DNA of 64,000 nt from JAFECT01 sp035551675 (GTDB lineage: Bacteria; Pseudomonadota; Alphaproteobacteria; Caulobacterales; Caulobacteraceae): the NCBI GenBank assembly GCA_035551675.1, contig DASZMV010000082.1, positions 15,651 to 79,650 on the forward strand, read 5' to 3'. Numbering within the stretch: position 1 is the first letter of the stretch; each line of letters starts with the position of its first letter. The notes below the pieces were generated by a model that was given only the letters and a program-made list of their open reading frames with translations, was not told the DNA's origin and did not search any database. Shown here piece after piece: positions 54,792-63,937 of the stretch. The position numbers and the translations under genes were made by a program.

Positions 54792-57554
54792 TTACTGCGC
54801 CGGGGCGGCTTCGGCTTCGGTCTGGTTCGGGGCCTTGAAGGCGGCGGCCTGGGCTTCCGCGGTGGTGCGCTGGTCGTCGCTGAGCGAAGCGCGCAGGCGC
54901 GCGGCGCTGGTGCGCGAGGTCTCGTCGCCCGCGCGGCCGGCGATCAGGTACCACTTGTAGGCTTCGGCGAGATCGCGCTTCAGGCCCAGGCCGCGCTCAT
55001 ACAGCAGGGCGAGATTGTACTGGCCGTCGACGAGGCCGAGCTCGGCGGACTTCTTCAGCCAGTTGGCGCCTTCGGTCTCGTCCTTAGGACCGCCCGTGCC
55101 TTCGTAGTAGAACATGCCGAGATTGAACATGGCGCGGCGATCGCCGCCCAGCGCGGCGCGTTCGGTCCAGCGCCGGGCCTCGGTCGGATCCTTGGCCACG
55201 CCCGACGCGCCGTTGGTGTAGAGCGAAGCGAGATAGAACTGCGCCGGCGCATAACCCAGGTTCGCCGCGCGGCTGAGTTCGTTCACGCCCTGGGAGGCGC
55301 CGTCCTCGATGTGCTGCGCCGCGGTCTGATACAGCGACTTGGCTTCGCTCTGGTCGCCGGCGTTGGCCGAACCGCCCGGCGTCAACGCCACGGCCGCGAG
55401 CGGCGCAGCCTTGTCGGATCCGTTGAACAGGTCGCCGGCCAGAACCTTCAGACCGCCGGGCTTGCCCTGCGCGACCTGGTCCTGGGCCAGGAGGAAATAG
55501 GTCGTCGTCCCGGCGACCAGCAGCATGGCGACGGCCGAGGCGGCCAGCGCGGTCTTCACCGTGGAGCCTTCGCGGCGGCCCTGCTGTTCGACGCGGTCGT
55601 TCAGCTTGCTCTTGCCGCGGATGGCCGCGAACAGGGCGCCGTTGTCGGCGGAGTTGCGCACGCCCAGACGCGCGGCGGCGCGGGCGGCTTCGATCGCCTC
55701 GCGGGTGGAGACGGCGGGCTTGGCGCGCAGCTCCTGCGGCGACATGAACTCGGTGTCGGCGGAGAACTCGTCGAAGCCGGCGGCGGCCGGCGGCGGCGAG
55801 AGCGTGTCGTGGTTCAACGCCTCGTGCGGCGGCTCGAAATAGTCATCGAATACCGGATCGGCCTCGGCGGCGACCGGCGCGGGCGCGTGCACCGGCGTTT
55901 GCGGCTCCGCGTAGGCGAAGGCTGGAGCAGTGAAGACCGGGGCGGCGAAGGCGGGCGCGGGCTGGAAGATCGAGTCCGCCTCGGGCTCGTCGAAGATCGC
56001 CGCGTCCTGGTGCGGAAAGGCCGGAAATGCGGGCGCGGGCGCCGGCTCTTCGCGCAGAACCAGCGGCGCCGGCGCCACCGGGCGCGGATCGCGGGTCAGG
56101 CTGCGGTCGATGGTCTCGCGCGCTTCGGCCAGCAGGCGCGCTGTGCGCTCTTCGCTGGAGCGGATACGGTCGGCCAGTTCGGTCGACGCGCGCTCGTAAC
56201 GGGCCTCGAGCTTGTCGGCGACGCGGCCGATACGTTCGCCCACGTCGTCGGCGCTCAGCGCGTTCTTGCGTTCGGAGTGGGCGATGCGCTCGGTCAGGCG
56301 TTCGGAGATGCGCGCGATCTCGCCGCCCAGCTTCTCCAGCGCCTGCACCTGCTGATCGTCGGCCTTGCGCAGCCGGTCCTCCACCGCGTGCGCGACGCGC
56401 GCCATCTCGCCGCCGACGCGTTCAACGGCGGTGGAGCTCGACCGTTCGACACCGGTCATGCGACGGTTCAGGTTCTGCGCGATCCGCAACACCTCATGCC
56501 CCATGCGTTCGATGGCCTGGGCCGAGCGTTGCTCGGCCGCCTGCACATGCGTGGTCAGTTCGGCGATGCCGCGGTCGACCTGGTCGAAGCGTCCGTCGGC
56601 GGCGGCGTCGAAACGGCGCACCAGTTCCGTGCGTGCTTCCTCCACGCGCTGGGACAGGTCCGCGGCGAGTTTCTCGAAACGGGTCTCGCGGTCGGTGTCG
56701 AGGCGGTTCTCGGCGCCGCGCAGACGTTCGTCCAGATGCGTGAGCGAGCTTTCCAGGGTGCGGATGGCGCCTGAGGTGCGCGCCTCGGCCTGCTCCAGCC
56801 GTTCCGCCACGCGCGCGACCACGCCGTCGACCAGCACCTGCGGGTCGGGACCGGCGGGACGGGTTTCGACGCGGTCGATGCGCTGGGCCAGGGTGAAGAC
56901 GTCTTCGCGGGCGCCCTCGATGGACAGACGATTGCGGGTGTCGGCCTCGAGCACCTGGTTGGCGATCTTGCCGAGCGCGCCTTCCAGCGCGCGCATGGCT
57001 TCGACCGTGCGCGGCGATTGAGTTTCGTGTTCGAGTTCGCGCAAGCGGTCGAGCACGCGGCCCTGGCTGTCGCGCAGATCCTCGGCGACGTTCTCCAGCC
57101 GCTCGGCGGTTGCGTACTGGTCGCGTTCGTTGGTTTCGAGCCGGGCGAGCAGGCCCGCGACCGCCTGGTCGACGCCACCGATCGCGAGCGTGGTCCGGTT
57201 CTCGGCGGTTTCCAGCCGCGCGCTCAAGGCCTCAATGGCCTCGCTGACGCGGGAGAGTTGTTCTTCTTCCTCGTCGTTATCGACGCGTCCGCGCCCGCGG
57301 CCGGCGTCGCGCGCCGGCGGGTCGCGATCGGTGTAGGCGTCGTCGAGCCGGCGGAGGCGGCCGCGGCGATCGGCGCCCTGATAGGGAGACTGTTTGCGGC
57401 TGAACGGAACGACGCCTTCGTCGCCGTCGCCCTCGATGATCATCTGGTTGAGCCACTCGCCGAGGGTCATGCCGGAGCGGCGGGCCAGATCCTTGGCGAT
57501 CTCGCGCGCCTTGGGATCGATGCCCTTAACGCTCCAGGGCGCCCCCGCACTCAT
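54792..57554 (-). CDS. podJ: PodJ-like polar organiser with coiled coil and Sel1 repeats
   Basis: Protein of 920 residues beginning SPW-like PWSVKGIDPKAREIAKDLAR and SGMTLGEWLNQMI, the hallmark of Caulobacter PodJ. A long coiled-coil region (about residues 95-510) has repeated LET/ERLE heptads. A Pro/Ala-rich stretch follows to about residue 670, then one transmembrane helix (ALAASAVAMLLVAGTTTYFLL) and a periplasmic C-terminus with Sel1-like repeats (LYQTAAQHIEDGASQGVNEL, AQFYLASLYTNGASGVAKD, AMFNLGMFYYEGTGGPKDE, GQYNLALLYERGLGLKRDL). In Caulobacter, PodJ localises pole-development proteins; no extra peptidoglycan-binding domain is visible here. Confidence 0.8.
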   Translation of the reverse strand: MSAGAPWSVKGIDPKAREIAKDLARRSGMTLGEWLNQMIIEGDGDEGVVPFSRKQSPYQGADRRGRLRRLDDAYTDRDPPARDAGRGRGRVDNDEEEEQLSRVSEAIEALSARLETAENRTTLAIGGVDQAVAGLLARLETNERDQYATAERLENVAEDLRDSQGRVLDRLRELEHETQSPRTVEAMRALEGALGKIANQVLEADTRNRLSIEGAREDVFTLAQRIDRVETRPAGPDPQVLVDGVVARVAERLEQAEARTSGAIRTLESSLTHLDERLRGAENRLDTDRETRFEKLAADLSQRVEEARTELVRRFDAAADGRFDQVDRGIAELTTHVQAAEQRSAQAIERMGHEVLRIAQNLNRRMTGVERSSSTAVERVGGEMARVAHAVEDRLRKADDQQVQALEKLGGEIARISERLTERIAHSERKNALSADDVGERIGRVADKLEARYERASTELADRIRSSEERTARLLAEARETIDRSLTRDPRPVAPAPLVLREEPAPAPAFPAFPHQDAAIFDEPEADSIFQPAPAFAAPVFTAPAFAYAEPQTPVHAPAPVAAEADPVFDDYFEPPHEALNHDTLSPPPAAAGFDEFSADTEFMSPQELRAKPAVSTREAIEAARAAARLGVRNSADNGALFAAIRGKSKLNDRVEQQGRREGSTVKTALAASAVAMLLVAGTTTYFLLAQDQVAQGKPGGLKVLAGDLFNGSDKAAPLAAVALTPGGSANAGDQSEAKSLYQTAAQHIEDGASQGVNELSRAANLGYAPAQFYLASLYTNGASGVAKDPTEARRWTERAALGGDRRAMFNLGMFYYEGTGGPKDETEGANWLKKSAELGLVDGQYNLALLYERGLGLKRDLAEAYKWYLIAGRAGDETSRTSAARLRASLSDDQRTTAEAQAAAFKAPNQTEAEAAPAQ

Positions 57555-57606
57555 GCGAATCCTCTCCCAGCCAACCCTAGGACGGTATCGCCCCAGGTCT
57601 TGGGTG

Positions 57607-57708
57607 TAAACGAAGGGTTAACCCCAAGATGTAGGGTCCGCGCATTCTCCTGTGGAAGACGCCAACCCACCGCGAGCGTAGGGCCAAACAGGGTTAATCG
57701 GCCGTTAA
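57607..57708 (-). promoter_or_regulatory. CtrA-type boxes upstream of the podJ-like gene
   Basis: TTAA-TCGGCCG-TTAA at 57694-57708 is a perfect TTAA-N7-TTAA box. TAAA-CGAAGGG-TTAAC at 57607-57622 is a second site with one mismatch. A further TTAAG half-site lies near 57724. They stand 55-155 bp before the podJ start, a typical place for control by the cell-cycle regulator CtrA in Caulobacterales. Confidence 0.55.
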
Positions 57709-57774
57709 GCGCTCAGGTTCCGGTTAAGGAATTCGCCAGGATCCGGACGGCGCGCCGCGGCTTATCCGGCCGGC

Positions 57775-59508
57775 CTATTCCGCTGCGTCCACGCTTTGCT
57801 GGTCGGCGGGATCGGCCTTGGGCGGCTCGAGCCTGCGGGGTTCGGGCGCGGCCAGGAGCGGCGGCGTCTCCGGCTTCTTACGGCGCAGGCCCGCGACTCC
57901 GCCCGAGGACAGCAGACCGACGTCGGCCATCAGGATCGGCAGCGCCCACTTGTGCGGCGCGGCCACGTAACGAGGCAGCCAGATCGGATCGTACTTGTCC
58001 TTGTACCGGCGCACGCCCTGGAAATTGTAGAACTCCTCGCCCTTGTCGAAGACATAGCGGCCGAGCCTGGACATGATCGGCGCCAGCGGCCGGTCGGTCA
58101 GACCGGCCAGCGGCGCGACCCCGAACTCGAACGCCGTGAACCCTTCCGCCTGGCCCCAGAGCAGAAGCTCCACGAACAGATAGTCCATCACGTTCTTGGG
58201 CGCGTCGTCGGCGTAACGCATCAGGTCCATGGAGAACGAGGTCTTATCCGGCGTCGGCCACAGGTTGGCGAAAGCGACCAACTTACCGTTCTGGCGCACG
58301 CAGGCGCAGGGGAACTCTTCCAGGTAGCGCGGCACGAAGCCGCCCAGTGAAAAGCCCTTTTCGCCGCCAGGCTGGTCCTTCATCCAGGAGTCGGACACGC
58401 GCTGCAGCTCGGGCAGGATGTCCTTCACGTGGTCGGGGGGGACCACCTCGAAACTGCCGCCGTTTTCCTTCACCTTGCGCCAGTTGCGCCGCAGCACCTC
58501 GCGCCGGCGCCCGGCGATGGAGAAGTCGATCAGCGGCACGGCCGCGAACTCGCCGATCTTCTGAATGTTGAAGCCCATCTCGACCAGTTCGGCGAGATAG
58601 TCCGGGCCGATGTTGTAGATGCCCGGCCGCGCCGCGTGCGCGTCGGCCAGTTCGCGGAAGCGCCACAGCAGGTCCTGGCGCTCGGACCGTTTGCCCACCG
58701 GCGGCCCCATGGCGATCCACGAGCGGCCGCGCACGCCGAACATCAGGAAGGTCTCGCCGCTCTCGGAGAACAGGAAGCGCTTGTCGCCGAGCAACGCGAG
58801 ATTGGCCTCGGGCGAACAGTCCTCGGCCTCAGCCAAGATTTGGCGCACGCGCGCGAAGTCGGGATCGGTCTCGCCGATCACCGGCGGCGTGGCCGCGGTC
58901 GAGAACAGGCGCCACACGCCGAACGCCAGGAGCAGAACCCCCGCCCCCACCGCAGCGCGTAGCGCGCGGCTCGCGTCGTTGTCGGCGAGCAGCTTCCAGA
59001 AGAACTCGTCGGCGAAGTCGACGTTGCGGAACGCCCACACCATCAGGGTGGCCGCGCCGCCCACGACCGCCAGCGCCGAGAGAATCCACCCCGGCGTGAT
59101 CTCCATCTTTGACAGCGCCGCGTGGCGGCTGAACGCCTTGCGTTGCGAGTAGAGAAGCGCGACCAGCAGGGCCAGCGCCACCGTCTCTTCCCAGTTCAGA
59201 CCCTTGGTGAGCGCGAGCACGCCGGCCAGCGCCGACGCCATGATCGAGGTGGTCCACGCCGCATCGAGCCGCTCCTTCAGGCCCCAGGCGACGAGCAGCA
59301 GCACGAGGCCGAGCAGGCTCGACACGAAGTGCGACAAATTGACCAGCTCGGGCGGGATGTGTTCGACCAGCCAGAGGAAGCGGTCCTGGTCCGAGGGCGT
59401 TGCGCCCGAGATCAACAGCATGATCCCCGCCGCCATGGTGAGCACGGCGCAGAGCTGCGGCGCGACCGTCGCTACGGCGGCTCGAAACTGAGGGAACGGA
59501 AGACGCAT
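57775..59508 (-). CDS. Phosphatidylglycerol lysyltransferase-domain membrane protein (MprF-like)
   Basis: Membrane protein of 577 residues. About six hydrophobic segments form the N-terminal third (AVLTMAAGIMLLISGA onward). The soluble C-terminal DUF2156/MprF synthase-type domain includes FLMFGVRGRSWIAMGPPVG, AGRRREVLRRNWRKVKENGG, YLEEFPCACVRQNGKLVAFA, FSMDLMRYADDAPKNVMDYL and GEEFYNFQGVRRYKDKYDP. MprF proteins add amino acids to phosphatidylglycerol and flip the product. The membrane part here is shorter than the canonical 12-14 helices, so lipid flipping may be absent. Substrate amino acid unknown. Confidence 0.87.
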   Translation of the reverse strand: MRLPFPQFRAAVATVAPQLCAVLTMAAGIMLLISGATPSDQDRFLWLVEHIPPELVNLSHFVSSLLGLVLLLVAWGLKERLDAAWTTSIMASALAGVLALTKGLNWEETVALALLVALLYSQRKAFSRHAALSKMEITPGWILSALAVVGGAATLMVWAFRNVDFADEFFWKLLADNDASRALRAAVGAGVLLLAFGVWRLFSTAATPPVIGETDPDFARVRQILAEAEDCSPEANLALLGDKRFLFSESGETFLMFGVRGRSWIAMGPPVGKRSERQDLLWRFRELADAHAARPGIYNIGPDYLAELVEMGFNIQKIGEFAAVPLIDFSIAGRRREVLRRNWRKVKENGGSFEVVPPDHVKDILPELQRVSDSWMKDQPGGEKGFSLGGFVPRYLEEFPCACVRQNGKLVAFANLWPTPDKTSFSMDLMRYADDAPKNVMDYLFVELLLWGQAEGFTAFEFGVAPLAGLTDRPLAPIMSRLGRYVFDKGEEFYNFQGVRRYKDKYDPIWLPRYVAAPHKWALPILMADVGLLSSGGVAGLRRKKPETPPLLAAPEPRRLEPPKADPADQQSVDAAE

Positions 59509-59594
59509 GCAGTCCTTAGGCGGCGCAGGCCGCGACGCCGCTTATACGGCCGAAGCGGCGATACGCGAAATTCCGCAGGTGTGGAGGATCGCGA

Positions 59595-60524
59595 TCAGCC
59601 GGAGAAGCACCAGGCGAGCACCGCCTTCTGGGCGTGGATGCGGTTTTCCGCCTCGTCCCAGACCAGCGAACGCGGCCCGTCGATCACGTCGTCGGTAACT
59701 TCCTCGCCGCGGTGCGCGGGCAGGCAGTGCAGAAACACCGCATCGCCCGCCGCGAGCTCCATCAGAGCTTCGTCTACCTGATAGGCCTCGAACGCATCGA
59801 TGCGCTCGTCGTGATCCACGTCGCCCATGGAGACCCAGGTGTCGGCGACGATCACGTTCGCGCCCTGCACCGCCTGATGCGGATCCTCGAGCAGTTCGAC
59901 GCGACCCTGTTCCTTGTGGGCGCGCGCGAGGTCATAGAGGTCGGGGTGGTATTGCGGCGGACACGCGATCTTTAAGCTGTAACCGAGCTTGGGGGCCGCG
60001 TGGATGAAGCTCGCGCAGACATTGTTGCCGTCTCCGACCCAGGCGATGGTCTGGCCCTCGACCGAGCCGCGATGCTCCTCGATGGTCATCAGGTCGGCCA
60101 GAATCTGGCAGGGATGGCTCTTGTCGGTGAGGCCGTTGATCACCGGCACGGTCGACGCCTGGGCGAAGCGCTCGACGTCCTCGTGGCGATGGGCGCGGAT
60201 CATCACCGCGTCGACCATCCGCGACAGCACGCGCGCGGTGTCCTCGACGCTCTCGCCGCGGCCGAGTTGCATGTCGTCGGAGTTGGCGATGATGCTGTCG
60301 CCGCCGAGCTGACGGATCGCCGCGTCGAACGAGAACCGCGTGCGCGTGGAGTTCTTCTCGAAGATCATCGCCAGCGTCCGATCCCGCGCCGGCGCATCGA
60401 CGTCCACGAACCCTTTCGGCTTGCCTGCCCTCTCGGTTTTGCGCCGCTTCGCATCCTCGAGAATCTCGCGCAGCTCTTCGCTGGACAGCTTCCAGAGATC
60501 GATAAAATGGCGAGGTTGCGTCAT
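59595..60524 (-). CDS. argF: Ornithine carbamoyltransferase
   Basis: Makes citrulline from ornithine and carbamoyl phosphate. The 309-residue protein has the carbamoyl phosphate motif STRTR (FEKNSTRTRFSFDAAIRQLG), the HPCQ motif SHPCQILADL, and the ornithine loop FLHCLPAHRGEEV. argD lies upstream on the same strand, so the pair forms an arginine unit, separated by inverted repeat IR4 in a 151-bp gap. Confidence 0.97.
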   Translation of the reverse strand: MTQPRHFIDLWKLSSEELREILEDAKRRKTERAGKPKGFVDVDAPARDRTLAMIFEKNSTRTRFSFDAAIRQLGGDSIIANSDDMQLGRGESVEDTARVLSRMVDAVMIRAHRHEDVERFAQASTVPVINGLTDKSHPCQILADLMTIEEHRGSVEGQTIAWVGDGNNVCASFIHAAPKLGYSLKIACPPQYHPDLYDLARAHKEQGRVELLEDPHQAVQGANVIVADTWVSMGDVDHDERIDAFEAYQVDEALMELAAGDAVFLHCLPAHRGEEVTDDVIDGPRSLVWDEAENRIHAQKAVLAWCFSG

Positions 60525-60545
60525 GGACTAACCGTTCTCTTTATT

Positions 60546-60665
60546 GCCCACGAAAAACACGAAAAGCACGAAATAGAGAGAATGATTGCGGTGCTTCGCG
60601 CCGGGACAAAATCACAGGCGCATCCTTGAACTGTCAGCTTCGTGCTTTTCGTGTTTTTCGTGGGC
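60546..60665. repeat. Inverted repeat IR4 with perfect 27-bp arms
   Basis: Left arm 60546-60572 (begins GCCCACGAAAAACACGAAAA) and right arm 60639-60665 are exact reverse complements with a 66-nt loop. The arms belong to the CACGAAA-type simple hairpin repeats found in many bacteria. The loop has GATTGCG (60584-60590) and GCGCATCC (60618-60625), a possible diverged form of the core shared by IR1-IR3. It separates argD from argF. Confidence 0.85.
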
Positions 60666-60675
60666 GATCTTTTCT

Positions 60676-61872
60676 TTACGCCGCCGCCTTTGCCCGCACC
60701 GCTTCGCAGGTGGCTTCAAATTTTTCCATCGCCTCGCGCGCCTCGTCGAGGGTGAGGTTGAGCGGCGGCAGGATGCGCACGCAGTTGTCGCCGCCGCCGG
60801 CGACCAACAGGTGTTGGTCGCGCGCGAGCGCCATGAACTCGCGATTGTTGGGGATCAGCTTGACGCCGATCAACAGACCGCGACCGCGGATGTCGACGAT
60901 GATGTCGGGATAGCGCTGGCGCAAACCCTCGAGCTGCTGGTTGAAGTAACCGGCCACCGCGTTGACGTTCGCCAGCGTCTCCGGCTTCGAGATCTCCCCG
61001 AACGCCGCCAGGCCCACCGCCATCGCCAGCGGGTTGCCGCCGAAGGTCGAGCCATGGGCGCCCACCGTCATGCCCTTGGCCGCATCGCGGGTCGCAAGGC
61101 ACGCGCCGACCGGGAAGCCGCAGCCGAGCGCCTTGGCGATCGCCATCACGTCGGGCGTGATCCCCGCCCATTCGTGCGCGAACAGCTTGCCCGAACGGCC
61201 CATGCCGCATTGCACTTCATCCAGGATCAACAGCGCGCCGTGCTCGTCGCACAGGCGCCGGATCTCGCGCATATAGTCGTCGGTCGCCGAGCGTGCGCCG
61301 CCCTCGCCCTGCACCGGCTCGATGATCACCGCGCAGGTGTTCTCATCCATCGCCGCCGTCAACGCATCGACGTCGCCGAACGCGATCTGCTTGTAGCCCG
61401 GCAGGCGCGGCCCGAAGCCGTCGAGGTAGGACGGATTGCCCGAGGCGTTCACCGCCGCATAGCTGCGGCCGTGGAACGAGCCGTCGAAGCCGATGATGTC
61501 GATCTTGTCCGGCTTGCCCTGCGCCGTCTGATATTTGCGCGCCAGCTTCAGCGCGCACTCGATCGCCTCGGTGCCGGAGTTGGTGAAGAACACCACGTCG
61601 GCGAAGGTCGCGTCGCATAGCTTGTCGGCCAGTTCCTCCTGCCCGGGGATCTGGAAAATATTGGAGACGTGCCAGAGCTTGTTGCCCTGTTTCTCCAGCG
61701 CCCCGACCAGCACCGGATGACAGTGGCCCAGGCCGTCGGTGGAGATGCCCGCCACGCAGTCGAGATAGGCGTCGCCCGTGGTGGACCAGATCCGGGCGCC
61801 CTTGCCGTGGTCGAAGGCCAGCGGCGCGCGGTTGTAGACCCCCATCAAATGCGATTGAGCCTGCTCCGCCAT
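60676..61872 (-). CDS. argD: Acetylornithine aminotransferase
   Basis: PLP enzyme that forms N-acetylornithine, 398 residues from ATG 61872 (GGAGG upstream). It has FTNSGTEAIECALKLARKY, VIIEPVQGEGGARSA, LLILDEVQCGMGRSGKLFAH, and the PLP lysine in VMAIAKALGCGFPVGACL. In alphaproteobacteria ArgD often doubles as the diaminopimelate-pathway aminotransferase, which would tie it to lysC and lysA in this window (family knowledge). A longer frame to 62028 lacks conserved sequence. Confidence 0.96.
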   Translation of the reverse strand: MAEQAQSHLMGVYNRAPLAFDHGKGARIWSTTGDAYLDCVAGISTDGLGHCHPVLVGALEKQGNKLWHVSNIFQIPGQEELADKLCDATFADVVFFTNSGTEAIECALKLARKYQTAQGKPDKIDIIGFDGSFHGRSYAAVNASGNPSYLDGFGPRLPGYKQIAFGDVDALTAAMDENTCAVIIEPVQGEGGARSATDDYMREIRRLCDEHGALLILDEVQCGMGRSGKLFAHEWAGITPDVMAIAKALGCGFPVGACLATRDAAKGMTVGAHGSTFGGNPLAMAVGLAAFGEISKPETLANVNAVAGYFNQQLEGLRQRYPDIIVDIRGRGLLIGVKLIPNNREFMALARDQHLLVAGGGDNCVRILPPLNLTLDEAREAMEKFEATCEAVRAKAAA

Positions 61873-61969
61873 AGCCGCCTCCGAAATGCGAACGTCCCCG
61901 GCGCGGGGGCGGCGGGGACTGAGGGGGGCGTTTTCCGCCTTGGCGGGCGGGAAGTCAATAAATTGCCCG

Positions 61970-62956
61970 TCAGCCTGGACCCCCTGCGCGAGGAAGGGTT
62001 GCCTCACCGGCTGATCTGACGGCCGCAAGGCCTTCGCCGACAGTCAAGCGCTCCCACACGCCGTTTCCGATTAGGTGGATCGTGTCGCTGCGCCCTACAA
62101 CTGCCTGAGGCTCACGACCATCTCCCGAAGCGAGGTGCAAGTCTCCGATCCACTCCACCGCAGCTGGCCCGAGCTTGAGCAAGGCTATTCGGCGCGACCG
62201 CTCCGCGTAACCGCCGAACAGGACGACGTGATCCCCATCCACCGCGATAGCCCGAGCACCATCAATCTCGTTCCTCCAAACTCTTGCGGCGCCATCGCGA
62301 CCAACCGCGAGGATCGGAAAGTCGCTATAATAGCAGGCCCACGCGGTGCTACCGGCGACATTCAGGACGTAACAGTCGCCGATGTGAGGTGGGGCGGCGG
62401 CTCCTGTATTCGCGGCGCAAGTATTTGCGGCCCAAGTCGGTCGGCCAGACGCATCAAAACGAGCTAGACCTGCTGCAGACAAAGGGTCGTCGCCGAACAC
62501 GCCTTCGTCGAAATAGCTTACCCAGAAGCCGCCGCCGTCATCAGCCTGGATCTGTTCCACGCCATCGCCGACCGCGAAACGAGCGACCAGTTCGCCCCGG
62601 GGCGTCAGACGTCGAGCGTTGGAAGCCCCAGGCGCACATCTCGTGCCGACGACAACCCAGTCACCGTCGGCGAGACGATCGAACTTCGGAAACGCGTGTT
62701 CGAGTGGGAACTCCACCGGCGGCGCAGCACCGACCAACAGCCTCCCGCGATCACCCGAAACAAAAAGAGGCCTCTGACGCTCGTACTCGCCGTTCTCACA
62801 GAACTCTCGATTGGCGCGCCACGTCGCTTTTACGTCGGTCGTCGCTTCGAAACAGGCGAGCGAACCATCAAGTAGCGGCGCATACGAGATTGGGTACCAC
62901 CCATTGCTGGCGCGCGGCAGAGGCGCGATTGCCGTGCATGTAAAGGCAGCCACCAC
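61970..62956 (-). CDS. Hypothetical protein with beta-propeller-like repeats
   Basis: I do not recognise a family. The 328-residue predicted soluble protein shows repeated beta-strand blocks of the kind seen in six- or seven-bladed propellers (for example DGDWVVVGTRCAPGASNARR, GGGFWVSYFDEGVFGDDPLS and DGDHVVLFGGYAERSRRIAL). It has about eight cysteines. Codon use is less GC-rich than in argD or the ABC permease on either side, suggesting a foreign origin. The start is GTG at 62956, 5 bp behind the ABC permease stop. It could instead begin further in. Confidence 0.55.
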   Translation of the reverse strand: MVAAFTCTAIAPLPRASNGWYPISYAPLLDGSLACFEATTDVKATWRANREFCENGEYERQRPLFVSGDRGRLLVGAAPPVEFPLEHAFPKFDRLADGDWVVVGTRCAPGASNARRLTPRGELVARFAVGDGVEQIQADDGGGFWVSYFDEGVFGDDPLSAAGLARFDASGRPTWAANTCAANTGAAAPPHIGDCYVLNVAGSTAWACYYSDFPILAVGRDGAARVWRNEIDGARAIAVDGDHVVLFGGYAERSRRIALLKLGPAAVEWIGDLHLASGDGREPQAVVGRSDTIHLIGNGVWERLTVGEGLAAVRSAGEATLPRAGGPG

Positions 62957-62960
62957 GCCG

Positions 62961-63806
62961 TCAGGTCTTCAGGCGCCAGCCGCGGCGGAAAGCTTCGAAG
63001 CAGGCGAGGCCCAGCACCAGGGTCAGCACCACCGTGATGCTCATGCCCACGACAACGGAGCCTTCGTGCTGGCCGATGAAGCCGTAGCGGAAGCCGTCGA
63101 TCAGGTAGAAGAACGGATTGAAGCGGCTGACCTCGCGGAAGAATGGCGGCAGGCGGTCGATCGTATAGAAGGTGCCTGACAGAAAAGTCATCGGCATGAC
63201 CAGGAAGTTGGTCACCGCGGCCAGCTGGTCGAACTTCTCCGACCACAGGCCGGTCAGGACGCCGATGAAGCCCATCACCATCGATGCGCCCAGGCTGAAG
63301 AAGACGATGGCCCAGAGGTTGCCGAAGGCCAGATGGCTGAAGTGCGAGAACGGCCAGACCGCGGCGACGGCCACGAGGCCCACCACCACGCCGCGGGTTG
63401 CGGCCCCCAGGCCGAAGCCCAGGGTCAGTTCGAGCGGTGAGAGCGGCGGCGTCAGGAAATCGGGCGCCGTGCCCATGATCTTGGCCTGGATCAAGGACGA
63501 GGACGCGTTGGCGAAGGCGTTGTTCAGGATCGACATCATCGCCAGACCCGGCCCCACGAACTCGCCGAACGGGATACGCACCCCGTCGATGACGATGACG
63601 CGGTTGCCGCCGACGGCGACCACGAAGATCATCATATAGAGCAAGGCGGTGATGACCGGCGCGGCGAGGGTCTGGGTCCAGACCTTCATGAACCGCCGCA
63701 CCTCGCGGGCATAAAGCGTCCACAGCCCGGTCCAGTTCACCGACGCGTAGTTGCGCGGCTGCGGCGGCGCGACCGCGGCTTGGGACGCCTTCGACATCAC
63801 GTTCAT
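62961..63806 (-). CDS. ABC-2-type transporter permease
   Basis: Integral membrane protein of 281 residues with six hydrophobic segments and the ABC-2 family signature FNPFFYLIDGFRYGFIG near the C-terminus, as in YadH/NodJ-type exporters. LTPPLSPLELTLGFGLGAA and FLVMPMTFLSGTFYTIDRLP are further family landmarks. The matching ATPase is not in the window and probably lies just beyond the right edge. Substrate unknown. It begins 194 bp before the window end; that leader has one CtrA-like site. Confidence 0.92.
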   Translation of the reverse strand: MNVMSKASQAAVAPPQPRNYASVNWTGLWTLYAREVRRFMKVWTQTLAAPVITALLYMMIFVVAVGGNRVIVIDGVRIPFGEFVGPGLAMMSILNNAFANASSSLIQAKIMGTAPDFLTPPLSPLELTLGFGLGAATRGVVVGLVAVAAVWPFSHFSHLAFGNLWAIVFFSLGASMVMGFIGVLTGLWSEKFDQLAAVTNFLVMPMTFLSGTFYTIDRLPPFFREVSRFNPFFYLIDGFRYGFIGQHEGSVVVGMSITVVLTLVLGLACFEAFRRGWRLKT

Positions 63807-63937
63807 GGGGTTCAGATGCGCCCCGGCGCCTGGATTCGCAACGGTCAGAGCTCGCGAAAAAGCTGGGCCGTATATTCCGAGTCGGTGGCGCTAGATATAG
63901 AAGCTGTGGAAATCGACCACCCTACATATTGCGTCTC

